A DNA stretch of 49,179 nt from RGIG3528 sp045598045 (GTDB lineage Bacteria > Bacillota > Clostridia > Lachnospirales > Lachnospiraceae). Each line of letters begins with the position of its first letter. The first letter of the stretch is position 1. A program made the position numbers and the translations under genes. The stretch covers positions 1-49,179 of the forward strand of contig JAZLLG010000066.1 of assembly GCA_045598045.1 (NCBI GenBank). The letters are read 5' to 3'. The notes beneath the pieces are model-generated. The model was not told the origin of the DNA and made no database searches. It worked only from the letters and a program-made list of their open reading frames with translations. Below are positions 1 through 9,264 of this stretch, one piece after another.

Positions 1-1850
1 TTGCCCGACTCATCCTTATATCGAGTCCGAATTGCATAGTAATATTCGCCGGGTGCAACATCCTTGTCTATATATTCTAAGCCTGATACTGTTGCAATTT
101 GTGTAAACGAACTTGTATCGGCATTTCTCCTATATACCCTGTAGTTTCCTGCAGGTGTCCCCTTTGACCACCTGATTGTAACATTCCCGCCATCTACTCC
201 TACATATACTATTTGGGGATTTATTACTTGCGGTATCGCGGTTGCCGTTGGTACCGGTGTATTTGTCGCTGTCGGCAAGGGTGTAGGTGTAGCTTTCACG
301 CCTCCGACATCCACCGTTGTTGCATCCATACGTAAAGAAACATCTATTCCAAGCTTTGTGCAATCATAAAAGCTTTTGGCGTCCGAAGAATAAAAGTACC
401 GGCCTTTTTCGGTGTTGCTCAAAGCCTTAACATCGTAATAAACATATTCCGCATCGGCACAGATGGCAATCTTCTTGTTGAACGTTGCGACAATTGTAAA
501 ACGGTCACCTTGTTCAAAATACAAATCTTCAGAGAAATTGTATGTATGATATCCCGGATATTCAGTATAAAACGTTTCCGGAGTTTTAAGCATCGGTGTT
601 CCTGAAGTCGGGTCCGTAACAATACCTTTATTCATTTGAGGATTTTTATATACCTGAACAGTAGTTGTATAACCCGATCCTCTTGTGAGGAAACCAAAGG
701 ATGAAAGCTTTTCCTTACCGCCTTCATTTCCCTGTGCAACAAATGTTTCCGCAATGCCCCTGAGACTGATTTCGTCAGGTGCAAGAACCGCACCGCTGTA
801 CGAGTAGAAGTTCTCGTCCGCTGTACGAACATCACCTTCCATAACGTTTATTGCGAAATTACGAAGTGATGTATCGCTGTAAGAAATGTAAAAATAGCCA
901 TTCTGCCCCCAATCCGGTCCCCAGCTGTTTTTAATAATCCATGCACCATCTCTGTCGGGCTTTTTGACAAAATTCTCTTTCTTATATGTGTCATCCCAGC
1001 CGACAATCATAATTCCGTGGTTTGTAGCAGTCTCGTCAGAGCAATAATAGGCTGCAGTACTATAGTTAAAGTTTGCAGACTTCCAGAAAAAGCTTGTTGA
1101 AACGGCACCATACTCCATAACAAACCGCTTTATAAGGTCATCGGTAAAGTCATAACTGCGAATGTAAATACCATCCGTAAGCTTGAAGGCATTCATATTC
1201 CATGCCTGATTCGAATCTGCGGCAAGCCGATCATATACTTCTCTTGCTGCTTTATCGTTATAGGCATACGGACAGTCTTCTTCCAAAACGGCTCCCTTGT
1301 TTGAAGACAGACAGCATATAGCCTGGAAAGAGTTACCGCCTGTATCAAGGAAGTAAAGGTCATCATGCGGTGAAGAAAGGTTTTGTGCTCCGTCGCCTTC
1401 GGTAAGGCCGAACATATCATTTCCGGTGTTGTATGTATAGTATCCCATATGGTACTCGGAAAGATCGATATCGTTATCGGTGATACCCTTTCGGATAAGT
1501 GATGTTTCAAGACTTCCGATTGCAGAGAAAGTCCAACACATTCCGTAGGGATTCTGATTTCTTACACCTGAGAGAACACCTGTATCACGTGAATCGTACT
1601 TCAACGGCAATGCAGCCGTGAGCCTTTCATCGCGGGTAAAATCCGTTTCAGGGCCCTCAGGGAGTATATTAAGCATTTCCGGCTCCATAGCCTGCTGAAG
1701 AGCAACCTCTTCATCGGTCATAGGTCTTCCGAGAATGTAATCAAGTTCTTCCTCACCTTGTGCATCAAAAGCTCTGGCAGGCACAAGTCCGCCTTGAAGC
1801 ATGGAAAGCAATAATGAAACAACAACCAGAGCAACTAACTTTTTCTTCAT
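1..1850 (-). CDS. Secreted papain-family (C1A) cysteine peptidase with fibronectin-III domain, 3' end cut by window
   Basis: A single open frame runs from the ATG at 1850 off the left edge (616 residues visible). Residues 1-27 form a signal peptide (lysine start, hydrophobic core, PARA site). The papain triad is visible: Cys105 in GMCWTFSA, His278 in NHGIMIVGWDD, and Asn308 in KNSWGPDWGQNGY. Residues about 350-480 match the lectin-like domain found behind the protease in clostridial C1A surface proteins. A Thr-Pro linker (about 515-540) leads into a fibronectin-III-like domain that is interrupted by the edge. It probably works outside the cell, cleaving or maturing surface proteins; its substrate is unknown. 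It lies 43 bp after the B2-like gene on the same strand, so it may belong to the exopolysaccharide accessory operon. AGGA sits about 9 nt before the start. Confidence 0.88.
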   Translation of the reverse strand, partial: MKKKLVALVVVSLLLSMLQGGLVPARAFDAQGEEELDYILGRPMTDEEVALQQAMEPEMLNILPEGPETDFTRDERLTAALPLKYDSRDTGVLSGVRNQNPYGMCWTFSAIGSLETSLIRKGITDNDIDLSEYHMGYYTYNTGNDMFGLTEGDGAQNLSSPHDDLYFLDTGGNSFQAICCLSSNKGAVLEEDCPYAYNDKAAREVYDRLAADSNQAWNMNAFKLTDGIYIRSYDFTDDLIKRFVMEYGAVSTSFFWKSANFNYSTAAYYCSDETATNHGIMIVGWDDTYKKENFVKKPDRDGAWIIKNSWGPDWGQNGYFYISYSDTSLRNFAINVMEGDVRTADENFYSYSGAVLAPDEISLRGIAETFVAQGNEGGKEKLSSFGFLTRGSGYTTTVQVYKNPQMNKGIVTDPTSGTPMLKTPETFYTEYPGYHTYNFSEDLYFEQGDRFTIVATFNKKIAICADAEYVYYDVKALSNTEKGRYFYSSDAKSFYDCTKLGIDVSLRMDATTVDVGGVKATPTPLPTATNTPVPTATAIPQVINPQIVYVGVDGGNVTIRWSKGTPAGNYRVYRRNADTSSFTQIATVSGLEYIDKDVAPGEYYYAIRTRYKDESG

Positions 1851-1893
1851 AAAACCACATCCTAACTAAATAAAATATATCCGGTATAACTTA

Positions 1894-2325
1894 TCAAGTG
1901 CAGAATTTATCCACACAGGCATATCCTTTGCCGTTTCCGCCGCTCACATACATCTTGCCGACACGAAGCCATGCGTGCGCAATCATCTTTCCGTTCTCGT
2001 CTGTTCCGCAGCCAAGGTACATCGTGGAGTGGATGCCCTTCTGTTTGAGAAGCCTCTGAGCGGTCAGAGCTCGAACAAGGCATTTGCTCTCCCACTTCGT
2101 TTTCGTACAGATACGATCGACAACCCTTGCGACACCGCGAGCAATGTAATAATTCTCTTTTGTATCGTCCTCGGGAGATTCCTCGCCTCTCGTTCCCCAC
2201 TCCTTTTTAAGCTTATCCGGCTTAATAAGAAGTATTTTAAGGCGAAACTCCAAGGAGTAAACATATGCCAGCACTGTCCACTTTTTGTGTTTATTGTACT
2301 TTAAAAACTTGAAAGCATTCGTCAT
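1894..2325 (-). CDS. Lasso-peptide B2-like transglutaminase-fold protein (orphan)
   Basis: This 143-residue protein matches the B2 (McjB-type, Transglut_core3) family. It has Cys82 in KCLVRALTAQRLL, then the strand with GIHSTMYLGCG, then His117 in AHAWLRVG. In lasso-peptide pathways B2 is the leader peptidase. Here no precursor peptide, RRE/B1 protein or asparagine-synthetase-like cyclase is visible, so a lasso product is not supported. The family acid normally follows the histidine by about a dozen residues; the equivalent stretch is VSGGNG, with Asn131 and no Asp, so activity is uncertain. The start (TAAAATG) falls one base after the stop of the nucleotidyltransferase gene and has no good ribosome site, which points to translational coupling. 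B2-like and NTP_transf_5 genes also co-occur in other surface-polymer loci, which fits this setting. Confidence 0.75.
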   Translation of the reverse strand: MTNAFKFLKYNKHKKWTVLAYVYSLEFRLKILLIKPDKLKKEWGTRGEESPEDDTKENYYIARGVARVVDRICTKTKWESKCLVRALTAQRLLKQKGIHSTMYLGCGTDENGKMIAHAWLRVGKMYVSGGNGKGYACVDKFCT

Positions 2326-2326
2326 T

Positions 2327-3514
2327 TTATTTAAACTTGAAATTCATACTTCTGTAAATCTCGCTCATTTTGAGAATTGTCGTCTCATCAATGCTCTGTA
2401 TGAATTCCAGCCTTTCCGCTTTGTCGCGCCTGTTTCTCTTTTTTGAAAAAACACTTTCAAAAAAGCGTCTGATCCAGTAAAACCAAAGAAGTTTCGGATG
2501 TTCCTCCAAGGCAGGATATTTCTCGCACATATATGAGAGCGGAGGAAAAAGATACCAGCTCTTCAATCGGCGTTTATTTTCAGCCATAAGGTCCTGTTTT
2601 GAAAAACTGTTCCAAAAACTGTTGTGTGTGGCTCCATAGCTTCCGTTATCCAACATATAATCGAAAAGATTATCGAACAATGAAGATGATTCATCATCTT
2701 TCAGCCATATATCGGACATTTTTTCCATTTGTTTAGTGAAATCAAGAATGCCAAGTTTTTCAAGCTCTTTCTCAACATATGCCCTGTCATATTTTTCATC
2801 CATTGCATTGTTGAAAACATATACATCCACAAGATTTCTGATGCCGCATCCTTTTACGTAAAAATGACGAGCCATATGAGCCATGTGATAAACGTAAAAG
2901 TCTTCAGGACTAAGTTCGTAAGTACACTTTGTACCTGCTTTCAGCTTATGTCTTGATAAATCACAGAAATAATCATACATATTTCTGTCCATGGCTTTGT
3001 CACACATAGTATGATGAACTTCAACTTCAATGTTACAAGGTGCCTTGAAAATTTCGTGCTGGCGAATATCCTCGACTACTGTATATCCCAACTTTTGTAA
3101 TATGTCTTCGGCACTTTTGAAGCATTCAGGATAAACAAGCAAATCGATATCACCCATTTCTCTGAGTTCACGCTTAGGATATAGGTGTTTGATAACCGAA
3201 CCTTTCATAATCAGGAATTTAATTCCGGCCTTTTCAAGTTCTTCTTCAAGCTGTACCTGTACTGCATCAAGAAGTGCTGCCCTATAGAAGGAATCCTTTA
3301 CATAAGCCCGTAACAATTCTTCTTCCTCTTCTGTCCATTCCCATGCAGAAAGAGCGGGAGTAATCAAAAGCGCCCCCATATGATGATTCCTTGAAAGCGA
3401 AATAAGCCTGTTAAAATCAGGCTTATCTCCTTTGATGTTTGGTTTTCTGTTTTCAAGTGAAGCCTTTACAAGCTCACCAAGGTCTTTACCGAATGTGTTC
3501 AAACGTAAGCTCAC
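2327..3514 (-). CDS. NTP_transf_5 family nucleotidyltransferase-like protein
   Basis: This 395-residue protein carries the signature of the uncharacterised nucleotidyltransferase family PF14907: LIMKGSVIKHLYP followed by REMGDIDLLV, with the Asp-x-Asp metal pair of the polymerase-beta fold. It has no signal peptide or membrane segment, so it is cytoplasmic. Substrates of the family are unknown; members sit in exopolysaccharide and RiPP-like loci, often beside B2-like proteins as here. The listed start is GTG at 3514, but AGGAG directly abuts it, so the TTG at 3502 (giving MNTFGKDLGELV) is a credible alternative start. It is coupled to the B2-like gene downstream and lies 41 bp after the CotH gene, probably in one operon driven from the promoter at 5821-5849. 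Confidence 0.75.
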   Translation of the reverse strand: MSLRLNTFGKDLGELVKASLENRKPNIKGDKPDFNRLISLSRNHHMGALLITPALSAWEWTEEEEELLRAYVKDSFYRAALLDAVQVQLEEELEKAGIKFLIMKGSVIKHLYPKRELREMGDIDLLVYPECFKSAEDILQKLGYTVVEDIRQHEIFKAPCNIEVEVHHTMCDKAMDRNMYDYFCDLSRHKLKAGTKCTYELSPEDFYVYHMAHMARHFYVKGCGIRNLVDVYVFNNAMDEKYDRAYVEKELEKLGILDFTKQMEKMSDIWLKDDESSSLFDNLFDYMLDNGSYGATHNSFWNSFSKQDLMAENKRRLKSWYLFPPLSYMCEKYPALEEHPKLLWFYWIRRFFESVFSKKRNRRDKAERLEFIQSIDETTILKMSEIYRSMNFKFK

Positions 3515-3555
3515 TCCTATAAGTTTTTCGTTTTATCGTCCATTCTCAGAAAACA

Positions 3556-5754
3556 TTATTCGGGAATAATTTCTATTCCTCTGTTTTCGGGAGCTATATA
3601 TTCCCTCTCAAGGCATTCCTTTGAAAATTCCTGTGTATAAATATTGATGTAGTATGCTCTCTCATCAAAGAACGTCTGAATGGTCGATGACATAACGCCT
3701 ACGGTAGTGTCCGTAATGGTAACACCGAATCTGAGTGATGAGCGAATAATTGCCTTTGAAATGGAGTCCGTGATGGAAAGGAGTTCCTCGGAAATCTTTT
3801 CAGGTGCAAACCATTCTGCTCCCATTTTTGTCATTGTGTCAACAAACTGCTTGTTGAATTCGGGATTACGCATAAGTGCAAGGAGGAATTCATCTCCGGA
3901 AATCTGAGGACGAAGGTATGTGTCAACAGAGAAGTTTGTAACCTTTGAGCACTTCATGGAATTGTCAACATTACCGAAAGCCCAACGCCACTTTCCGTCC
4001 TCTCCGATTACCGCACCTGTCTTGCCTGAACGCCATGCATAATCATCATCTGCGGGATATTCCGAATCTGCGAGGTAGATATGTGCGCAATAACAGTCAA
4101 GGTAGCTCTGTACATCCATAAGCTTCTTAACTTCGTCGTAATTTCTGCTTACGGAAAGATCGGTATTTACAACAAGATCATACAGTTCATAGTAAGCTGC
4201 AACATCGTCTTCGTATGGAGTATTCTCGGAATCGGAATCTGCAAGCTTAAGATTGTATTTGTCTATGCCAAGCTTATCACTGAGATAGTCTTTATCGTAG
4301 TAGTCTTCAAGACAGTAAAGACCCCAATATTCGCCATCAATAAATACTGAAACCGGTGTAATCTCTCTTGTAAGAACAGCTGACTCTGTAAGCATGTCAT
4401 TTGCAATAATGTCACGCATTTTGCACATGTTATCATAGCCCGATGCATCAAGAAGGAATGTCTGTGAATTGCCGTGAAGGTATTTGCCAATCTGTGAAAA
4501 TTCAAGGCCGTCAGCACCGCTCAATGTTACTCTCAATGTTTTCTGAGAGTAGTCTACAGCATTGTCAATTCTTACAGAGAAAGTAACATCGCCTGTTGCA
4601 CTGAGTGTTTTATTGTTCTCGTAGTATTCAAGACGTCCCGTTGACTCCCATCCCTTATAGTAGTCTGCGGCAGGGACCGTGTTACCCGAAGCACCTCTGG
4701 CCAGCGCGTCTTCATAGGCACGTCCGAGAACATATCCGCCTTCGAAGTAATCGAACATATCGTCAGGTTCGGTAACAATTGTGAGCGTAGGAATGTTCTT
4801 ATAAGCTGCTTTTGTGCTGTAACCTACAAAATAGTTGGCAACAATTTCTTTGCCTTTCTTTCCGTTCTCGTCAATTGCAGCTGCACGTATGCAGACACAT
4901 TTATCAACATCCGAAGAAGGAATACCGTCAACAACGGATGTATCGGCAATAGCAGAATATACATTGTCCTGTCCGGAAACATTTGTTATGCGGATGGGTG
5001 TTTCATAAAGCTTTGACTCAAGTGTAGGCTCTGTACCATCAAGAGTATAGTAAACATTCTGACCGTCTTTCTTAAAGACATAAAGCTCAAACGCATCATC
5101 ATAGAATCCGCTTGGTGCGGAAACATAAGGATTGTCAAGAAGCATTACTGCTTTATCTCTGTTGCTATCTCCAATGCCGGGCTCAAGATATGCAAGCACA
5201 TTTAAGTCGTCTGCGTTTCTGCCGTAGCTTGCGCCATTAATCATTTCCGGAAGGAATAAAGAATCACAAAGTTCTTCGCCATAATAAAGGGCAAGATAAT
5301 CGCCCTTTTTAAGCTTACTTCCGACATTGCCGGAAATAACGCCCTGTGACTTAATTTCACCTGTGAACTTAAGCGCATCGACTCCGTTTACGTAAAGAAT
5401 GCATTCTTCTTTAAGTTCAGAATCAAAAGCTGAGCTGTTTAAAATCTCGACATTGCCGTTTCCGTCCACCTCATTGATGTACAGATAGTTGTAAAGAGCG
5501 ATCTGCGCCTTGTTACCTTCTATCTCATTGTACTGCTGTTCAGTTTCCTGCTTTTTCTGTTCCTGTTCCTTATCATTTTTGCTTTTCTGTCGGATAAGGA
5601 TTATGGCAAGAACGATAATGACAATAACCTCAAGAACAATAAGCAGAATCCCAAGCCAGGTTTTTCGCTTGCGGCCGTCGCTGTCAACGCGGTCTGCTCT
5701 CTCGATTCTGTCAATATGATCAACTCGTTCGTTTGTTGTTTTGTCCTTCTTCAT
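3556..5754 (-). CDS. Membrane-anchored CotH-kinase family protein with chitobiase-like domain
   Basis: This protein has 732 residues from the ATG at 5754, chosen because AGGAGATATCT precedes it; an in-frame ATG at 5802 has no ribosome site. A charged N-terminus (about 1-33) is followed by one membrane segment (about 34-52) and a Lys/Glu-rich stalk. The extracellular part contains a chitobiase/hexosaminidase C-terminal type module (VYYTLDGTEPTLESKLYETP) and then a CotH kinase domain with VFIDGEYWGLYCLEDYYDKD and WRWAFGNVDNSMK, which matches the family metal-binding WxFGNxDN region. In Bacillus spores CotH phosphorylates coat proteins; CotH-like proteins are also found in polysaccharide or surface-assembly loci. 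Here it is the first gene of a likely operon with the nucleotidyltransferase and B2-like genes. Its target is unknown. Confidence 0.85.
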   Translation of the reverse strand: MKKDKTTNERVDHIDRIERADRVDSDGRKRKTWLGILLIVLEVIVIIVLAIILIRQKSKNDKEQEQKKQETEQQYNEIEGNKAQIALYNYLYINEVDGNGNVEILNSSAFDSELKEECILYVNGVDALKFTGEIKSQGVISGNVGSKLKKGDYLALYYGEELCDSLFLPEMINGASYGRNADDLNVLAYLEPGIGDSNRDKAVMLLDNPYVSAPSGFYDDAFELYVFKKDGQNVYYTLDGTEPTLESKLYETPIRITNVSGQDNVYSAIADTSVVDGIPSSDVDKCVCIRAAAIDENGKKGKEIVANYFVGYSTKAAYKNIPTLTIVTEPDDMFDYFEGGYVLGRAYEDALARGASGNTVPAADYYKGWESTGRLEYYENNKTLSATGDVTFSVRIDNAVDYSQKTLRVTLSGADGLEFSQIGKYLHGNSQTFLLDASGYDNMCKMRDIIANDMLTESAVLTREITPVSVFIDGEYWGLYCLEDYYDKDYLSDKLGIDKYNLKLADSDSENTPYEDDVAAYYELYDLVVNTDLSVSRNYDEVKKLMDVQSYLDCYCAHIYLADSEYPADDDYAWRSGKTGAVIGEDGKWRWAFGNVDNSMKCSKVTNFSVDTYLRPQISGDEFLLALMRNPEFNKQFVDTMTKMGAEWFAPEKISEELLSITDSISKAIIRSSLRFGVTITDTTVGVMSSTIQTFFDERAYYINIYTQEFSKECLEREYIAPENRGIEIIPE

Positions 5755-5820
5755 AGATATCTCCTCGTAAGGTAAAGAGTTGTAAATATGTGAAGTAAGC
5801 ATATTACCCCATACTTCTGA

Positions 5821-5849
5821 ATTATACAGTTTTCAAGCCAAATACGCAA
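5821..5849 (-). promoter_or_regulatory. Sigma-A-type promoter before the CotH gene
   Basis: On the minus strand TTGCGT (5844-5849) is followed after exactly 17 bp by a perfect TATAAT (5821-5826). Transcription would begin near 5814, about 60 nt before the CotH start codon. It separates the CotH/nucleotidyltransferase/B2 genes from the beta-helix gene upstream. Confidence 0.65.
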
Positions 5850-5870
5850 GCATTTGAGCCTATTGAACTA

Positions 5871-7190
5871 TTAAGGAAATATAAATTTCTCCAATTCTTT
5901 CGACAGATAAACCCTTTTCCAGCCCGCATTGTAAAAGCGAATCTGCGTAACATCCTCAGGATGAGTTATATCATACGCCAGAACAAAGCTGCATTCGTTC
6001 GGAATAATTATCTCTTTGGTGCACCACTCGTCAACATCAAAGGATCCCGAAAGACTGAAATCACTTTCACCAAAGTCGGTATAAACCCTTAACTTTCTGT
6101 CTTCTCCGGTAAAATTCGAAACAACAAGATGCGTTTCCCCACTCTCCATCCAGACAGATCCGACTCTTAATACTTCATCTTTTTCAACAAGACCTATAAG
6201 ATGCGAATTGTCTTTAAAAGCACAGTCAATGAGTTTGATTGAATCGTCCCCATAATAATTCCACAGAGATGACTCGCTGAACATGCATTCTTTAAACGAT
6301 GCGTTTACACCGCAAAATGTTCCGATTGTACAATTTTCGAACTGAATCGGCACTGATGTTCCGATGGTACTCTGTCCCTTCTGAAAGTAGCCGAACTTGC
6401 AGTTCCGGAAAACGATACTTGCCGATATCTGTGCTATGTTCTCATAAAGGACGATAAAATCATAATTTGAGAAATCAAAATTCTCTATAACTGCCGTTCC
6501 CGAAAGACTTCCAAGTCCACCGCTTTCCGAGAAATTCATAACATTTGCGGTACCGTTTTCATTCATTGAAAATCTGATCCCATCAAGTTTGTTACCCAGT
6601 CCGGCTTTTTTTAGAGCGCCATGCGCACCCGTCGAATGGCTGTCCGCAAGAATTATGCGGTCGCAATCATTTTGTGTAACCTCTGCCCCTCTCGAAAAAA
6701 CATCATTATCCTCAGAAGAAACGATAATTACAATTTCATCATCCGCCTTTGCAGGTTCTTTTGTAGATAATGGTTTCGTGGTTAGCTTCGGTTGTTCGGG
6801 AGCTTTTGTAGAATCCGGTTTTTCTGTCGGAGTCGGTTCGAAAGTCTCCGTCTGAACCTCTGCATCACTTATGACGCCATCCTCCAGCAGTGAGAGAATT
6901 CCGTCTTCCTTGTCCTCATTAATGTTTTCAATTTCCGCGAAATCAGTTGGTTCTACTGTTGTAGGCGCAGCCGTCGGCGAAGGTGCGGGAGTCGGTGATA
7001 CAATAAAAACAGCCGGCACTTCCTTCATACTTTCATACGCAAGATAAACATAAGGTGTAGGTGTCGGGGTCGGGGTGAATTCGAGCGGAACCGACCTGTT
7101 TTCGGATGCTTTAAGCATCTTCATGATGAACAAAACAAGGCCTGTTACCGCCACCAAATATACGATTGTAAGTAAAGCTTTCTTAAACAT
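5871..7190 (-). CDS. Membrane-anchored beta-helix-like surface protein, paralogue of the 9362-10618 product
   Basis: This protein has 439 residues from ATG 7190; an in-frame TTG at 7217 would overlap the preceding gene, and neither start has a clear ribosome site. One N-terminal membrane segment (about 5-24) is followed by a long Thr-Pro/Ser-rich low-complexity linker with TPTPTPTPY and several KxTxxPE blocks, typical of cell-wall-spanning stalks. The second half shows repeating strands of the type FRNCKFGYF, FENCTIGTF, FKECMFSES and LIDCAFKDN, as in right-handed beta-helix proteins. The last ~110 residues (LRVGSVWMESGETHLVVSN to VLAYDITHPEDVTQIRFYNA) closely resemble the end of the riboswitch-controlled protein, defining a shared C-terminal domain. 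It is probably a surface partner of the exopolysaccharide; no catalytic residues were recognised. Confidence 0.72.
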   Translation of the reverse strand: MFKKALLTIVYLVAVTGLVLFIMKMLKASENRSVPLEFTPTPTPTPYVYLAYESMKEVPAVFIVSPTPAPSPTAAPTTVEPTDFAEIENINEDKEDGILSLLEDGVISDAEVQTETFEPTPTEKPDSTKAPEQPKLTTKPLSTKEPAKADDEIVIIVSSEDNDVFSRGAEVTQNDCDRIILADSHSTGAHGALKKAGLGNKLDGIRFSMNENGTANVMNFSESGGLGSLSGTAVIENFDFSNYDFIVLYENIAQISASIVFRNCKFGYFQKGQSTIGTSVPIQFENCTIGTFCGVNASFKECMFSESSLWNYYGDDSIKLIDCAFKDNSHLIGLVEKDEVLRVGSVWMESGETHLVVSNFTGEDRKLRVYTDFGESDFSLSGSFDVDEWCTKEIIIPNECSFVLAYDITHPEDVTQIRFYNAGWKRVYLSKELEKFIFP

Positions 7191-7200
7191 AAAAACAATT

Positions 7201-8127
7201 CTACTTACGAAGCGCAATCAACGGCTCCATAAGCAATGACTTTCCGGAATGATAGTATTTCAAGTAAAACAACAAAGGAATTGTATTAAAAATATGCTTT
7301 TTTTTCAACATGTCAATTCGAAGTTTTTCTGATTTAATGTTTTTATCTATGAGTTTCAGGTATTTTGCATTGTTTGTTGTGTCCTGAACATAACGCCTGC
7401 ATGCCTCATTTCCAAGTAAAAGAAGCTCCAGATGTTCTATGCGCTTATTTTTGTCATGAATTTTGTGCATTGATACATTATGAGCATGAACTCTGTGCTT
7501 TATAAGCTCTTCGTGATAAAGATAGCAGCCGTCCGCCAGCTGGGACATCTTCCAGACAAACTCATCATGCGCCCATCCAGAAAACCAATACGGCATAATA
7601 CTGTCAGCAAACGTCCCTCGTATGCACATATCACAGCCAAGTGAACGAATGAACATCGTATATGGTGATAAATTCACTTTCTCAAGCGATTTATCATTTC
7701 TATTGTTTTTACCGTAATTTTTAGCATACTCAGGTGCCTCATCGCCGGTCTGAAAGATATTTATTTCCGAACACAACAACTTGATTTCAGGTCTCTTCTC
7801 CATAATACCAACCATCTTTTCAAATTTGTCCGGCATAAAAATATCATCCTGGTCTGAAAAGAAAATGTAGTCTCCTGTACATTTTGAAAGAGCCTTAGCA
7901 AAATTCGAAGCAAAACCGAGATTACTCTCATTTGCTTCAATGCTCCAGCCTTGCAGATGATTTTCCAGTATATATTTTTTCACAAGTGCAACCGTGTCAT
8001 CTGTAGAGCAGTCATCACAAATAACCACCTGAGATGCGGGCATCGTTTGGTTTTTAAGTGATTCCAGCTGTTCAATTATGAATTCTGCACCATTGTACGT
8101 GGCAAGTGCCACAGAAATGTCTGCCAT
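7201..8127 (-). CDS. GT2 glycosyltransferase (rhamnosyltransferase-like)
   Basis: This 308-residue GT-A fold protein begins with ISVALATYNGAEFIIEQLES. It has the nucleotide-binding CDDCSTDDT and the metal-binding YIFFSDQDDIF; the SDQDD form is common in alpha-1,3-rhamnosyltransferase-like GT2 enzymes. It has no transmembrane segments apart from a weakly hydrophobic patch near the end. It should transfer one sugar from a nucleotide donor to the lipid-linked repeat unit on the inner face of the membrane. Donor and linkage cannot be read from sequence. It sits 9 bp after the preceding GT2 gene and just before the membrane-anchored beta-helix gene. Confidence 0.85.
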   Translation of the reverse strand: MADISVALATYNGAEFIIEQLESLKNQTMPASQVVICDDCSTDDTVALVKKYILENHLQGWSIEANESNLGFASNFAKALSKCTGDYIFFSDQDDIFMPDKFEKMVGIMEKRPEIKLLCSEINIFQTGDEAPEYAKNYGKNNRNDKSLEKVNLSPYTMFIRSLGCDMCIRGTFADSIMPYWFSGWAHDEFVWKMSQLADGCYLYHEELIKHRVHAHNVSMHKIHDKNKRIEHLELLLLGNEACRRYVQDTTNNAKYLKLIDKNIKSEKLRIDMLKKKHIFNTIPLLFYLKYYHSGKSLLMEPLIALRK

Positions 8128-8136
8128 AATATTCCC

Positions 8137-9156
8137 TCAGATATTGTAATCATGTTTAATAATAAATCTGACTCTTAGGACTTCCGTCATTATATTCATC
8201 AGAAACCGATTATAATGTTTCAAGTAAAAACCCTTTGCTCCTCTCTTTATGTATGGATTTTTTCTAAATTGAGGAAGTTTTGTCTTAAGATAATCTTCCG
8301 TCTGCTTAACAAGCTTTCTTCTTATCCGATAGCCCTTGATGAAGCTTACCCTGTTCAGCGAGCTGCAAAGGAGTACCTTGCCCATAAAATATTCGACTTC
8401 GTATTTGTAGTCATCATATATGGCCTTAGCTCTGTAAAAATCAATTATTGCATCAAATACCCTAAAAACATGAACAACCCGTTCCGGATTAACAATAGTC
8501 ATCGTGGACCCTGCGTGAAGCGTCCTGATATTCAACGCCTCATTAATGTATACCGGTTTCTTTATCCACGGCAGAAGCTCAATAAAAAAGGCCATATCTT
8601 CATACACGACACCTTCAGGGTACTTTGCACCGGACTCATCCAAAAGACTGCGTTTAAAGAGTGTTGTATATATCAGCACATTCGCATCAATAAACATTTC
8701 ACGCTTGTCACGACATATAGGACGCATATCCAACTCACGAACAACAATTTCATTTTCGAAATTATCCCCTTCCAGCCTTACTGCTTTATATCCGCACCCG
8801 ACAAAATCCGCCTCGTTCTTCTTTGCTTCGCCATACATTTTCTCAACCCAATCGGCACGAATCGCGTCATCAGAATCAATGCAGGTAACATACTCGCCGG
8901 TAGCATATAAAAAACCCATATTGCGAGCGCTTCCCTGTCCTCCGTTTTCTTTGGTAATCAAGCGGAACGAATTGGGATATTTAGCAGCATATTCTTTTGC
9001 AATGTTCGCAGACAGTCCTCCATCCGTCGACCCATCGTCAACCATAATCACTTCAATGTCCTCAATTCCAACTGTTTGCGATGCTATGCTTTCCAAGCAT
9101 CTGCCCATCAGCCTTCCCGTATTATAAAATGGGATAATAATTGATACCCGTTTCAT
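8137..9156 (-). CDS. GT2 glycosyltransferase (EpsJ/CpsJ-like)
   Basis: This protein has 339 residues starting at MKRVSIIIPFYN. The ATG at 9156 is preferred because GGAGGGAAA precedes it; a longer reading from 9309 would run through the terminator of the upstream gene and lacks similarity. The GT-A core shows MVDDGSTDGG, then ENGGQGSARNMG and the metal site TCIDSDDAIRADWVEKM; EGVVYEDMAFF later in the protein is typical of the EpsJ group. It is cytoplasmic, with a C-terminal basic region likely to touch the membrane. Role: addition of one sugar during repeat-unit assembly. It is followed 9 bp later by another GT2 gene. Confidence 0.87.
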   Translation of the reverse strand: MKRVSIIIPFYNTGRLMGRCLESIASQTVGIEDIEVIMVDDGSTDGGLSANIAKEYAAKYPNSFRLITKENGGQGSARNMGFLYATGEYVTCIDSDDAIRADWVEKMYGEAKKNEADFVGCGYKAVRLEGDNFENEIVVRELDMRPICRDKREMFIDANVLIYTTLFKRSLLDESGAKYPEGVVYEDMAFFIELLPWIKKPVYINEALNIRTLHAGSTMTIVNPERVVHVFRVFDAIIDFYRAKAIYDDYKYEVEYFMGKVLLCSSLNRVSFIKGYRIRRKLVKQTEDYLKTKLPQFRKNPYIKRGAKGFYLKHYNRFLMNIMTEVLRVRFIIKHDYNI

Positions 9157-9264
9157 TTTCCCTCCACAGAAATTATTGCAACTTCGAACAAACAAGCCTT
9201 TTTTCCATATCCATATGGTAACACAACCGAACCGCAAAAACCATATTTTTAGTTGTTCACTCAT

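Noticed and set aside
1894..3514. A complete lasso-peptide cluster
   Set aside because: Only a B2-like and a nucleotidyltransferase protein are present; precursor, RRE protein, cyclase and exporter are not seen.
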